From: JAIYCX01 sp964353175 | Lineage (GTDB): Bacteria; Bdellovibrionota_C; UBA2361; SZUA-149; DAOLCO01 | Assembly: GCA_964353175.1 (NCBI GenBank) | Contig: CAYGUX010000003.1 | Coordinates: forward strand, 1-64,000 | Direction: 5' to 3' | Length of the DNA: 64,000 nucleotides | Shown here: one piece after another, positions 26,883 through 35,866 of the stretch | Layout of the letters: each line of letters begins with the position of its first letter | How positions within the stretch are numbered: the first letter of the stretch is position 1 | The notes under the pieces: generated by a model | Databases searched by the model: none | Seen by the model: the letters and a program-made list of their open reading frames with translations, nothing else | What the model was told of the DNA's origin: nothing | Made by a program: the position numbers and the translations under genes

Positions 26883-27087
26883 ACACTCTCCTTTCTTCTC
26901 AATTTTTCTAATATTATCCTAATAAAATTATAATCACCACACTTGAGAGCAATAAAAGAGGATGTAATAGATAGGTAAATTATTTTACATTAATCATAAT
27001 AAAATTAAGATTTACTAGTTGCAGTTTTGCCAACTGCTACCGTATCTTGGTACAACTAAATAATATTAATATTAAAGGAGATTTCAA

Positions 27088-27300
27088 ATGAAAAGTTCGA
27101 TATTAAAAGTCAGCCTATTAGCTATGGTTTCCCTATTTGCTTTCAGTGCTTGTTCCGCTAATTGCCCATTAGCAAATGATGGTGCTGTTAGCGCATGTGG
27201 TGGAAAGTGCGAAAAAGAAAGTTGCGCAGCGAAGAAAGAAGGTAAGACTTGTGGAATGAGTGATGAAGATTCAGAGAAAAAAAGTTGTTGCGGTAAATGA
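27088..27300 (+). CDS. Small Cys-rich lipoprotein
   Basis: The 70-residue product has a lipoprotein signal with the lipobox-like FSAC at 19-22, so the mature protein would be lipidated at Cys22. The mature part is about 48 residues with seven further cysteines (26, 37, 41, 46, 55, 67, 68) and many lysines and acidic residues, including KCEKESC and KSCCGK. GGAG eight bases before the ATG is an excellent ribosome site. A terminator follows. Cysteine density suggests metal or thiol chemistry in the periplasm or outer membrane. I recognise no family; similar tiny lipoproteins exist in several proteobacteria. Confidence 0.82.
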   Translation: MKSSILKVSLLAMVSLFAFSACSANCPLANDGAVSACGGKCEKESCAAKKEGKTCGMSDEDSEKKSCCGK

Positions 27301-27379
27301 AACACTTAATAAATACATGTAATTGTTTCTTGTTCGATAAAAACATTCTACTTGTTATTTATTATGTAACTTAATAAAT

Positions 27380-27408
27380 AAGGAGATCATATAGATCTCC
27401 TTTTTTAT
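27380..27408. terminator. Bidirectional terminator between the Cys-rich lipoprotein and lon
   Basis: AAGGAGATC at 27380-27388 pairs with GATCTCCTT at 27394-27402 around ATATA, a perfect nine-pair stem. It is followed by a T-run on the plus strand and preceded by an A-rich stretch that serves the minus strand. Confidence 0.85.
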
Positions 27409-27423
27409 TTGGTCTGCTCTAAA

Positions 27424-29907
27424 CTAGTGAGCTACGAACCCTGGTTTTTCCTCAGCTTCTCCACCAGTATGAACTACCCCTTCACCGACCTTCTTATCCG
27501 GCTTAGGAAATAGAATCTCATACCTAGCATTCTTTTCTTCTATCAGCTTTTGGAAGTTTTCATGACCATCAATTATTAAAGCTTCTCTAAGCACTTCGTC
27601 AGCTTGCTCGGCAGTAATAATCTCAATTCCCTTTCTCACTGAAGTAGGAATCTCCTCTATATCCTTTTCATTTTCTTTAGGAATAACGATCTTAGTAATC
27701 CCACCTCTATGAGCTGCTAGAATTTTTTCCTTTAGACCGCCGATAGGCAACACTCTACCGCGCAAGGTAATTTCCCCTGTCATCGCGATATTTCTATCTA
27801 TAGGAATTCCAGTTAAAGCGGAAGTTATTGCAGTTACCATTGCTACACCAGCAGACGGCCCATCTTTTGGGATAGCTCCCTCTGGTACGTGAACATGAAT
27901 ATCAACATTGAAATAGAAGTCCTTAGGTAGCCCAAAATAAGGACCTCGTGAACGCACATACATCATTGCTGCTTGAGCACTTTCCTGCATGACTTCCCCA
28001 AGTTTACCAGTAATTATCAGCCTTCCTCGACCTGGAACTACAGCTACTTCAATGACAAGCAACTCACCTCCGACCTCAGTCCAAGCCAAGCCCGTAACAG
28101 TCCCAACTTGATTTTCAGATTCAGCCATACCATGTTTAAATCTATGAACACCGAGGTATCTCTCAATGTTCTCACTATCGACTGTAATCTTATCTTCAGT
28201 ACCCTTCTTAACAATTTCTACTGCAACTTTTCTACAAATACCATCGAAAGTTCTCTCTAGGTTTCTAACCCCAGACTCTCTAGTATAATATCGGATTACA
28301 GATAAAGTCGTTTCATCAGTCATTTCAAGATGTTCTTGCTTTAAACCATTCTTTTCACAACTCTTAGGAATTAAATACTTCTTAGCAATTTGCAGCTTCT
28401 CTAATTCAGTATAGCCCGCAATTCTAATCAATTCCATTCTATCTAATAATGGTCTTGGAATATTTTGTTCATAATTCGCTGTGGTGATAAACATTACATT
28501 AGACAAATCATAATCTACATCTAGATAATGATCTGCAAATGTATTATTTTGCTCTGGATCAAGAACTTCCAATAACGCTGAAGCTGGATCACCTCTAAAA
28601 TCAGCTGACATTTTATCGATTTCATCCAATAAAATTACTGGATTACTAGTGCCGGCCTTTTTTAAAGACTGGACTAACTTACCTGGTAAGGCTCCGATAT
28701 AAGTTCTTCTATGACCTCGAATCTCAGCTTCATCTCTAACACCACCAAGTGCGATTCTTACAAACTCTCTTCCAGTAGCTTTCGCAATAGACTTACCAAG
28801 ACTTGTTTTACCAACTCCCGGAGGGCCTACAAGACAAAGGATTGGACCTTTAATCTTACCAACTAACTTATGTACGGCTAAATGTTCTAAAATTCTATCT
28901 TTAACTTTACCAAGACCATAATGATCTTCATCTAAAATCTCTTCAGCTTCGTTTAAATCATGCTTATCTTCAGAATTTTCATTCCAAGGTAAGGACAACA
29001 TCCAATCGATATAATTTCTAACGACTGTCGCTTCTGCAGACATTGGAGACATCATTTTAAGCTTACGAATTTCTTTATCCGTTTTTTCTTTCGCCTCTTC
29101 AGGCATATCTTTAGCTTTTAATTTATCTTCTAGCTCTTGAACTTCGTTTCTAAAGTCATCCTTTTCACCAAGCTCTTTCTGAATAGCTCTCATTTGTTCA
29201 TTTAGATAATACTCTTTCTGAGTCTTCTCCATCTGCTTCTTAACACGTGTACGAATTCTTTTCTCAACTTGAAGGATCTCAATCTCTGACTTCATGTGAG
29301 CATAGATTTTTTCTAAACGTTGGGAAGCATCATTTGCTTCTAAAATTTCTTGTTTATCTTCAAGCTTAATATTTAGATGAACAATAATAGCGTCTGCTAA
29401 TCTAAATGGGTCCTCTATAGCGCTAATTTGATGAATCATCTCAGGGCTAATTTTTTTACCGAGCTTAACATACGACTCAAACGCAGCAGTTACGGAACGG
29501 AGCAATCCTTTTAACTCGGGAGTCATATCAACGGTCTCTGGAAGCTCGTCAACATTTACCAAAAAGTAATCGTCTGTTTCTGAATAGTTTTTAATCTTCG
29601 CGCGCTTTTTACCTTCCAATAGTACTTTAACTGTACCATCAGCTAGCTTCATCATTTGCATGATATCGCCTAATGTTCCCACGTCAAAAATATCTTCTGG
29701 GTTAGGATGATGTGTCTTAGCATCTCGTTGAGCTGCAAGCATGATTGGCTTCTTTTGTCTTTCGGCTTCCTCTAAAGCTCGAACACTCTTTTCCCGTCCG
29801 ATAAATAATGGCACAACCATTTGTGGGAAGATGATTATGTCTCTTAAGGCAATTAATGGAACTGGATTGTAAGATTGGCTGCTCATAGAAATTGATTTTT
29901 CCTTCAT
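27424..29907 (-). CDS. lon: ATP-dependent protease Lon (LonA)
   Basis: The 827-residue protein is a complete LonA. The N-terminal substrate domain spans about 15-210, Walker A GPPGVGKT is at 361-368, Walker B VILLDEID at 424-431, and the protease dyad is Ser685 (DGPSAG) and Lys728 (GGLKEK). It degrades damaged and regulatory proteins in the cytoplasm. A second ATG at codon 8 is also possible as start; a GGA-rich sequence lies about twelve bases before it. It follows clpX downstream, forming the tig-clpP-clpX-lon order, but a terminator separates it from clpX, so it is probably transcribed separately. Confidence 0.98.
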   Translation of the reverse strand: MKEKSISMSSQSYNPVPLIALRDIIIFPQMVVPLFIGREKSVRALEEAERQKKPIMLAAQRDAKTHHPNPEDIFDVGTLGDIMQMMKLADGTVKVLLEGKKRAKIKNYSETDDYFLVNVDELPETVDMTPELKGLLRSVTAAFESYVKLGKKISPEMIHQISAIEDPFRLADAIIVHLNIKLEDKQEILEANDASQRLEKIYAHMKSEIEILQVEKRIRTRVKKQMEKTQKEYYLNEQMRAIQKELGEKDDFRNEVQELEDKLKAKDMPEEAKEKTDKEIRKLKMMSPMSAEATVVRNYIDWMLSLPWNENSEDKHDLNEAEEILDEDHYGLGKVKDRILEHLAVHKLVGKIKGPILCLVGPPGVGKTSLGKSIAKATGREFVRIALGGVRDEAEIRGHRRTYIGALPGKLVQSLKKAGTSNPVILLDEIDKMSADFRGDPASALLEVLDPEQNNTFADHYLDVDYDLSNVMFITTANYEQNIPRPLLDRMELIRIAGYTELEKLQIAKKYLIPKSCEKNGLKQEHLEMTDETTLSVIRYYTRESGVRNLERTFDGICRKVAVEIVKKGTEDKITVDSENIERYLGVHRFKHGMAESENQVGTVTGLAWTEVGGELLVIEVAVVPGRGRLIITGKLGEVMQESAQAAMMYVRSRGPYFGLPKDFYFNVDIHVHVPEGAIPKDGPSAGVAMVTAITSALTGIPIDRNIAMTGEITLRGRVLPIGGLKEKILAAHRGGITKIVIPKENEKDIEEIPTSVRKGIEIITAEQADEVLREALIIDGHENFQKLIEEKNARYEILFPKPDKKVGEGVVHTGGEAEEKPGFVAH

Positions 29908-30233
29908 ACGTTTAGCCTATACAATAATCTACAATAGACTCGGTGCATAGCTATTTTCTTGATACCTAATTAATTTTTATTAATCTTCTCTAGTTTAGAC
30001 GCACAAAGTCTCTAATAGAGTACAATTCTTTTTAATAATTATAATTCTTAAGCAACAGATGTATGCACGAATCTCTTGAATTGCTAGCTTTATTACCAGT
30101 AATGTTACTAAAATATTGCAGTTTCTTTGATCTAAACTACAGCAACTACAACCTTGATAAGCATTATAACTAGCTTAATTTACAAACTAAAAAGCCCCTA
30201 GTTAGGGGCTTTTTAGAGGTTTGAGCGAATGAT
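29908..30233. other. Intergenic region between clpX and lon
   Basis: This 326-base stretch has no open frame of interest. It holds the clpX terminator at its right end and must carry the lon promoter, but I see no heat-shock consensus or clear sigma70 pair. Confidence 0.6.
30189..30214 (-). terminator. Rho-independent terminator of the clpX transcript
   Basis: The strand reads AAAAAGCCCC, loop TAGTTA, GGGGCTTTTT: a perfect ten-pair stem ending in a T-run in either direction, lying directly after the clpX stop. Confidence 0.92.
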
Positions 30234-31490
30234 TTAGGCGCTTTCTGCCTGATGTTCATAAACTACTAATGGTTGTTCGTTCTTTAAAATAGTATCCTCT
30301 GAGATAACTACTTCCTTGATGTCCGTTTCAGATGGCACATCATACATCAATTCCATCATGATCTCTTCAAGGATCGCACGGAGTCCCCGAGCACCTAACT
30401 TGCGCTGTAAGGCCATTGAGGCTACTGCTCGAAGAGAATCGTCAGTGAACTTTAATCTAACCCCCTCCATCTCAAAAAGCCTTTGATACTGCTTTACAAT
30501 AGCATTCTTAGGCTCAGAAAGTATCCGAATTAAAGTTTTCTCATCAAGCTCATCCAAAGTAGCCAGGACGGGTAATCGTCCAATAAACTCTGGTATCAAT
30601 CCAAATTTCAATAAATCCTCAGCTTGAATGTCATTTAACCATTTCTTTTTCTGTCCTGCTGTTTTAACTGCAGAACTAAATCCCATAGTATTTCCAATCG
30701 AACGTCTTCTAACGATATCGTCCATTCCTAAAAAGGCTCCACCACAAATAAATAAAATATTTGTTGTATCTACTTGTAGAAATTCTTGTTGCGGATGTTT
30801 CCTTCCCCCCTTAGGTGGAATACTTGCAGTAGTCCCCTCTAGAAGTTTTAACAAGGCTTGCTGAACTCCTTCTCCAGAGACGTCTCTAGTGATTGAAGGA
30901 TTATCAGATTTTTTTGAGATTTTATCTATTTCATCGATATATACAATTCCACGTTCTGCCTTAGAAACATCATAATCAGATGCTTGAAGTAGATTTAAAA
31001 TAATGTTTTCTACATCTTCTCCGACATACCCTGCTTCAGTAAGGTTGGTGGCATCTGCTATAGTAAATGGTACGTCAAGCATTCTAGCTAAAGTTTGCGC
31101 GAGCAAAGTCTTACCACTACCAGTAGGTCCCAATAACAAAATATTTGATTTGGCTAATTCAATACCAGAATTACTACCCTTATCTTCGATTCTCTTATAA
31201 TGATTATAAACAGCCACAGATAAAGACTTCTTTGCCTTTTCCTGTCCAATTACATATTCATCCAAAAATGCCTTGATCTCTCTTGGCTTAGGAAGCTTGG
31301 ATTTATTCGGATTAGCTACACCCTCTTCGTCTCCCTCATCAACGATAATATCATTACATAAATCAATACACTGATCACAGATATATACTCCTGGACCCGC
31401 AATTAACTTACGTACCTCTTCTTGCGTAGCCCCACAAAAGCTACAACAAAATCCAGATTGGTTTTTGTCTCTATCTGAAGTTTTACTCAC
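30234..31490 (-). CDS. clpX: ATP-dependent Clp protease ATP-binding subunit ClpX
   Basis: The 418-residue protein has the N-terminal zinc-binding domain with Cys16, Cys19, Cys38 and Cys41 and the AAA+ core. Walker A GPTGSGKT is at 121-128, the pore-loop region GYVGEDVE follows, and the sensor RKLGARGLRAI lies near the C-terminus. It unfolds substrates and passes them to ClpP. The start is a GTG preceded by GGGGAG. It is 238 bases after clpP; a nine-pair hairpin lies in that gap. Confidence 0.98.
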   Translation of the reverse strand: MSKTSDRDKNQSGFCCSFCGATQEEVRKLIAGPGVYICDQCIDLCNDIIVDEGDEEGVANPNKSKLPKPREIKAFLDEYVIGQEKAKKSLSVAVYNHYKRIEDKGSNSGIELAKSNILLLGPTGSGKTLLAQTLARMLDVPFTIADATNLTEAGYVGEDVENIILNLLQASDYDVSKAERGIVYIDEIDKISKKSDNPSITRDVSGEGVQQALLKLLEGTTASIPPKGGRKHPQQEFLQVDTTNILFICGGAFLGMDDIVRRRSIGNTMGFSSAVKTAGQKKKWLNDIQAEDLLKFGLIPEFIGRLPVLATLDELDEKTLIRILSEPKNAIVKQYQRLFEMEGVRLKFTDDSLRAVASMALQRKLGARGLRAILEEIMMELMYDVPSETDIKEVVISEDTILKNEQPLVVYEHQAESA

Positions 31491-31526
31491 AAAATCTCCC
31501 CTTAAATTAACAGTAGGTTAAAGTCT

Positions 31527-31549
31527 CTATCCTACTCTACGTAGGATAG
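31527..31549 (-). repeat. Nine-pair hairpin in the clpP-clpX intergenic region
   Basis: CTATCCTAC at 31527-31535 pairs with GTAGGATAG at 31541-31549 across TCTAC. No T-run follows on the minus strand, so it may fold in the mRNA between clpP and clpX and modulate the expression ratio. Confidence 0.5.
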
Positions 31550-31728
31550 CCCCCTAATATTCAAAAGTCACCTACTAAATACCCTTGAGTTATGACGAGT
31601 TGTACTAGCTCTATCTCTCAACTTTAACAACCCTCTAATATACTTAAACATTTAGTGGCGATAAATTCAATTTAAAGAAAGTGAAAGCCCTGTTCGAGGT
31701 CAAACACTCCCCTTAATTTGTCTCTTAC

Positions 31729-32331
31729 CTAGCTTTTAATTGGCGTAGGTCTAGTACTGTAAACTGTATCAATTAAACCATAGGTTTTAGCTTCAGCAGC
31801 GGACATAAAATAATCTCTCTCCGAATCATGTGCAACCTGCTCATGTGTTTTTCCAGTATGATTAGCCAACATCTCTGTCAAGGCATGCTTTAAACGTAGC
31901 ATTTCTTTTGCATGAATCTCAACATCAGTTACCTGTCCTGAATATCCACCCAAGGGTTGGTGAATCATGATCCTTGAGTTTTTCAAAGAAATTCGTTTTC
32001 CCTTAGCGCCTGCAGATAATAGGAAAGCTCCCATACTAGCAGCTTGACCTACACATACAGTGGAAACATCAGGAGCAATATACTGCATTGTATCATATAT
32101 CGCTAAACCTGCTGTGACTGATCCACCTGGTGAATTTATATAAAAATAAATATCTTTCTCTGGGTCATCTGACTCTAAAAATAATAGCTGTGCGATAATG
32201 CTGTTTGCGACAGAATCGTTCACTTCACTACCAAGAAATATAATTCTATCTTTTAATAATCTAGAATAAATATCATAAGAACGTTCGCCTTTAGCTGTCT
32301 GCTCTATAACGTAAGGAATATAATGACTCAC
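31729..32331 (-). CDS. clpP: ATP-dependent Clp protease proteolytic subunit ClpP
   Basis: The 200-residue protein has the serine protease triad Ser99 (GQAASMGA), His124 (IMIHQP) and Asp173 (SERDYFM), and the typical start GERSYDIYSRLLKDRIIFLG. It forms the double heptameric chamber used with ClpX. The start is a GTG with GGAG five bases before it. It lies 59 bases after tig on the same strand. Confidence 0.98.
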   Translation of the reverse strand: MSHYIPYVIEQTAKGERSYDIYSRLLKDRIIFLGSEVNDSVANSIIAQLLFLESDDPEKDIYFYINSPGGSVTAGLAIYDTMQYIAPDVSTVCVGQAASMGAFLLSAGAKGKRISLKNSRIMIHQPLGGYSGQVTDVEIHAKEMLRLKHALTEMLANHTGKTHEQVAHDSERDYFMSAAEAKTYGLIDTVYSTRPTPIKS

Positions 32332-32390
32332 AATAACTCCGACTTTAAATTTTAATATAATTAAGAATAAAGGAATGCTATAATAGTTAG

Positions 32391-33686
32391 CTAGTCTTTA
32401 GCCACTTCTTTTTCTTTAAGTGTAGCTTTTTTTGCTAGATCTTCCATTAAAAGATTAATTCCACACATTCTCTTTAAAAACTTCATCTCCTTGGGATAAG
32501 CAAACTCAGTATTAACTTCCTCTCTATCCATTTCAAACTCTTCCGTGAGCTTATTTAAATAAGCATCAACGCTTTCTTCGGATTGATCTCCGAACCCGAG
32601 TTCTTTAGTTAAGCTTTCCACTATTATCATCTGCCTAACTCTATCCTGCGCTTTTTCCCCTAACATCGGTCTATATTGATCGACAGGCATTTGGTTGAAA
32701 TTTTTATCTTGAGGATTAAGAACTTTAAATTCAGCCAACATTTCTCTAATTGCACCATCGACTAAAACTTGAGGAACATCAAATTGATTTGCCTTAACTA
32801 ACTCATCGACTAAGACGCCATCTCTAGCGTTTTTATTCTTTTCGATAGTTTGTCTTTTTATTTTTTTCCTAACCCATTCTTTAAGTTCTTGGATGTTAGT
32901 ACCAAGTCCTGTCTTAGCAGCAAATTCATCATCTAATTCTGGTAATGTTCGGATCTTAAACTCAAGAAGCGTCACATTAAAAAGATATTCCTTACCCTTA
33001 ACCTCTTCTGATGCTGTTTCTGGAAAGGTGTAACTTACTTCCTTGCTATCCCCTGTTTTCATTCCTATCAAAGCTTTTTCTATCTCATCAGGCAATTCCT
33101 TACTACCCATGGTAGCATCTTGCCCATCTGAAACCATCTTTTCATCTACGACTCCATCAACAGATGCTGTATAGGAAATTTTTACCTTACTATTAGATTC
33201 AACTTTATCGTTTTCAGTGGAGTCTTTCTCTACGGCAAACATTTGCCTAATATTCTCTACATAAGCATCTATGTCCGTATCACCGAATTGGACAGCCTCG
33301 TATTCGCAAACAAAGTCTTTAGGGATCTGCACTTTAGGATCTGGATAAAGACTTACTTTTACAGAGACTTCTAATGGTGTATCGCTTTCATTCTTTTCTA
33401 CGTTGAATGGTGCAATATCAATCAATGACATTTCCTTTTCTTTAGAAGTGCTGACCACAGCTTCTCTAACGAAATCACTTATTAAATCGACCTCTATCCG
33501 ATCTCCATAGAATTTCTTTACCACTGCATGTGGAGCTTTTCCAGGTCGATAGCCTTTAAGGTGAGCACTTGAACTAACCTTCGCTAGAGACTGATTAAAC
33601 TTTCCATCATAAGCCTCTCTCTGGATATTGATTTTAAAATTCTTTTCAACGGCATTGATATCGATAATTTCTACTGAATACGACAT
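32391..33686 (-). CDS. tig: Trigger factor
   Basis: The 431-residue protein carries the ribosome-binding signature GYRPGKAP at 45-52, a central FKBP-type prolyl isomerase domain beginning near residue 160 (KVKISYTASVDGVVDE) and the C-terminal chaperone arms. It binds nascent chains at the exit tunnel. It is the first gene of the tig-clpP-clpX group and has an 11-pair hairpin in its upstream region. Confidence 0.95.
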   Translation of the reverse strand: MSYSVEIIDINAVEKNFKINIQREAYDGKFNQSLAKVSSSAHLKGYRPGKAPHAVVKKFYGDRIEVDLISDFVREAVVSTSKEKEMSLIDIAPFNVEKNESDTPLEVSVKVSLYPDPKVQIPKDFVCEYEAVQFGDTDIDAYVENIRQMFAVEKDSTENDKVESNSKVKISYTASVDGVVDEKMVSDGQDATMGSKELPDEIEKALIGMKTGDSKEVSYTFPETASEEVKGKEYLFNVTLLEFKIRTLPELDDEFAAKTGLGTNIQELKEWVRKKIKRQTIEKNKNARDGVLVDELVKANQFDVPQVLVDGAIREMLAEFKVLNPQDKNFNQMPVDQYRPMLGEKAQDRVRQMIIVESLTKELGFGDQSEESVDAYLNKLTEEFEMDREEVNTEFAYPKEMKFLKRMCGINLLMEDLAKKATLKEKEVAKD

Positions 33687-33732
33687 AAAAAATAAGGCGC
33701 TTTATAATTAACAATGAATAAAATAGAACGGT

Positions 33733-33759
33733 TCTCTAAAATCATCTAGATTTTAGAGA
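33733..33759 (-). repeat. 11-pair inverted repeat upstream of tig
   Basis: TCTCTAAAATC at 33733-33743 pairs perfectly with GATTTTAGAGA at 33749-33759 around a five-base loop. It lies between the tRNA-Leu and the tig start codon, 47 bases before it, and is a leader hairpin or operator candidate. Confidence 0.5.
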
Positions 33760-33906
33760 TAAGATCTTTATATGATAAAATCGAGCAAACATTACTATAG
33801 AAAAGGTACAGATGGTACCCCTTAGGCCAATCATCTAGTCCCTGATTACACCTTATCGCATATTTATCTAAAAATGTTGCTAAAAAAAGAGCGAAAGGCG
33901 AAATAG

Positions 33907-33925
33907 AGCCTCTAAAGACGAGGCT
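33907..33925 (-). terminator. Weak hairpin after tRNA-Leu
   Basis: AGCCTC at 33907-33912 pairs with GAGGCT at 33920-33925. On the minus strand a seven-T tract lies about 18 bases beyond the stem, so this is only a tentative terminator. Confidence 0.3.
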
Positions 33926-33936
33926 AAGAGAAAGAA

Positions 33937-34018
33937 TGCCGAAGAAGGGACTCGAACCCCCACGCGATTAAGCACTAGGTTCTAAGCCTAGCGTGTCTGC
34001 CAATTCCACCACTTCGGC
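33937..34018 (-). tRNA. tRNA-Leu (anticodon TAG)
   Basis: The reverse strand folds as a class II tRNA: acceptor GCCGAAG pairs with CTTCGGC, the anticodon loop is CTTAGAA between CTAGG and CCTAG, giving TAG, and a long variable arm follows, as in leucine tRNAs. The T loop is TTCGAGT. The CCA end is not encoded. Confidence 0.95.
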
Positions 34019-34025
34019 ACATTAC

Positions 34026-34061
34026 CGGCGCGCTTATACTTCCCTTATGAGTATAGATCAA
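34026..34061 (-). promoter_or_regulatory. Promoter of tRNA-Leu with GC-rich discriminator
   Basis: On the minus strand TTGATC (34056-34061) and TATAAG (34033-34038) are separated by 17 bases. The discriminator after the -10 is CGCGCC, striking in this AT-rich DNA and typical of stable RNA promoters under stringent control. Confidence 0.7.
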
Positions 34062-34163
34062 GGGGTAAGTTTAAAAAAAGTCCTCCAGCACCTTTTTTGA
34101 TCTTTTTGCTCGATTAATTTATCTTCTTGTAAACCCTCAAATGGTCTGTTAGCTCATAGAGCT

Positions 34164-34670
34164 ATGACAATCTTTAATATTAATAAAAAAAGAGCGGTTT
34201 ATTCCCTTTTAACATTTCTGACCTTGTCATCTCCTATAGGCCATTTTTTTCATTCTGCTCATTTAACAAAAGTTGGACTAGCTACCTTAGCTTCTCCTTT
34301 AATGATTGTTTATAGTGAACTCTCAAATACTCAAGTCATGAAATTTGAATACCTCATAACAGTAACTAATGAAGATAAGACATCAGAAAAAATCATCCTT
34401 AATAAAAAACTTTATAATGAAATTGCCTCGAAGGAGAACCGTTTTAATAGGCACATCATGATTCTTCCATACATGACAGGTACCTTTCTAATAGCTGGAG
34501 ATAAATCGAATCTGAGTAAAAGAGAAAAAGCTTTACAATATGGCTTATGTCACAATGGGCCATATGCCAAATATCTAAATCTAAGAGCTAAGATAGATTC
34601 TGTAAACATTAAAATATTCACCAACAATACCAAAGAAGAGATTTTTAATGAGTACACGCTTCATTGCTAA
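34164..34670 (+). CDS. Unknown protein with N-terminal hydrophobic region, coupled to the HTTM-like gene
   Basis: The 168-residue product has a hydrophobic N-terminal region (about 11-60, with breaks) consistent with a signal anchor, then a soluble part of about 110 residues with no recognised motif and three cysteines in its last third or C-terminus (QYGLCHNG and HC). Its end overlaps the start of the HTTM-like gene by 23 bases, so the two are co-translated. Co-occurrence with an HTTM protein suggests a partner or substrate role, but this is an inference. I recognise no family. Confidence 0.6.
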   Translation: MTIFNINKKRAVYSLLTFLTLSSPIGHFFHSAHLTKVGLATLASPLMIVYSELSNTQVMKFEYLITVTNEDKTSEKIILNKKLYNEIASKENRFNRHIMILPYMTGTFLIAGDKSNLSKREKALQYGLCHNGPYAKYLNLRAKIDSVNIKIFTNNTKEEIFNEYTLHC

Positions 34671-35568
34671 TTCCGATACTCCTCTTTCCGAGAGCTCTCG
34701 CCCTCCTGTTACTTTTAAGATTTCTGCTTACTGGTTTAGTATCGTTAGAATTCTAATGGGTGCTTATTGCACTTTATTCTTCTTTTTCCTCACTCCCAAA
34801 ACAGAAGCTCTTTTTAGTGATATAGGGATGTTTAGAGACGCTAAACATCATGAAACTTTTGGATACTTCCCATCTATACTCTACTATTTTAATTCGCCTA
34901 TTTTTTGCCGATGGTTTTGCATATTAATAATACTTTGCAGTATTTCACTGATGATTGGTCTATTTAGGCGGTCGTCTGCTTTCTTAATCTGGTACGGCTT
35001 ATGTTGTTTTTGGAATCAAAATGAATTATTTTGGAGTCCGGCGTTGCCTTTTATCGGCTGGCAATTGCTTTCTTATAGCTTTATTCCTACTGGAGAACCT
35101 TTTACCCTTCCCATATCGAATCAAAAGAAAGATTGGGAGATCCCCCAAGGATATATTAGGATTGCATGGTTGACGCTAGGACTAGCATATTCAATCAGTG
35201 GCTTTTATAAATTTGTCAGTCCCTCCTGGTTTGATGGATCTGCGATAAAACAAATAATGAATTGGGTGTGGGCTAGAGACTGGCTTTATGTCGATCTCCT
35301 GCAAAGTCTGCCTGATTGGTGTTTGAACTATCTAACTTGGTTCACCCTTGCATCAGAACTTTTATTTTTACCGCTAATATTTTTCCCGGCCGGTAGAGTT
35401 ATTGCTTGGTTATGCATGACAATTATTCAAATCAACCTAATCTTTATAGTAGATCTATTTGATTTAACTTTTGGAGTGCTTTTATTTCATCTATTTGTTT
35501 TTGACTACCAATGGATTATTAGAATAAATCAATTCATAAAAAGAGTGAGACTTTTGATTCGGGCATGA
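34648..35568 (+). CDS. HTTM (vitamin-K-carboxylase-like) membrane protein
   Basis: The 306-residue protein has about six to seven membrane helices. The N-terminal segment SIVRILMGAYCTLFFFF followed by LFSDIGMFR, and the later ARDWLYVDLLQSLPDW and WFTLASELLFLPLIF, are the pattern seen in HTTM domain proteins. The C-terminal extension of true gamma-glutamyl carboxylases is absent. It ends two helices after a VDLFDLTFGVLLFHLF segment. It is translated together with the small protein upstream. A related, longer protein lies at 8861. No function is established for such short members. Confidence 0.7.
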   Translation: MSTRFIANSDTPLSESSRPPVTFKISAYWFSIVRILMGAYCTLFFFFLTPKTEALFSDIGMFRDAKHHETFGYFPSILYYFNSPIFCRWFCILIILCSISLMIGLFRRSSAFLIWYGLCCFWNQNELFWSPALPFIGWQLLSYSFIPTGEPFTLPISNQKKDWEIPQGYIRIAWLTLGLAYSISGFYKFVSPSWFDGSAIKQIMNWVWARDWLYVDLLQSLPDWCLNYLTWFTLASELLFLPLIFFPAGRVIAWLCMTIIQINLIFIVDLFDLTFGVLLFHLFVFDYQWIIRINQFIKRVRLLIRA

Positions 35569-35640
35569 AAAAATTCCAGGCCTAAAAAATACCACGGAAG
35601 ATACCAAGGGAGCCTAAGAGGTAATACTAACAGAAGATAC

Positions 35641-35718
35641 TGGGGTGGAAGATGGGATTTGAACCCACGACCCTCGGAATCACAATCCGATGCTCTAACC
35701 AACTGAGCTACATCCACC
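35641..35718 (-). tRNA. tRNA-His (anticodon GTG), CCA encoded
   Basis: The reverse strand has acceptor GTGGATG, anticodon loop TTGTGAT giving GTG, T loop TTCAAAT, and the histidine-specific extra base G-1 opposite C73. The CCA end is encoded at 35641-35643. The acceptor stem contains a U6-U67 mismatch (T12 of the strand read against T), a small irregularity. Confidence 0.95.
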
Positions 35719-35762
35719 ATAAACAACAAAACATGACCGAAAGACATGACTGTATTTATCAA

Positions 35763-35798
35763 GGCCAGACTCATACGAATTTTCATGCGAATTGTCAA
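35763..35798 (-). promoter_or_regulatory. Candidate promoter of tRNA-His
   Basis: On the minus strand a perfect -35 TTGACA (35793-35798) and TATGAG (35770-35775) are 17 bases apart. The tRNA would start about 45 bases downstream of the transcription start. Confidence 0.5.
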
Positions 35799-35866
35799 CT
35801 GACCGTGATTTATGGATTTTCTCCATTGAATTTAAGCGAGAAGTACGACCTCCCTTTCCATCTGAA

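Noticed and set aside
27084..27305. Minus-strand open frame over the Cys-rich lipoprotein
   Set aside because: The plus-strand gene has a ribosome site, lipobox and terminator; the other frame has none.
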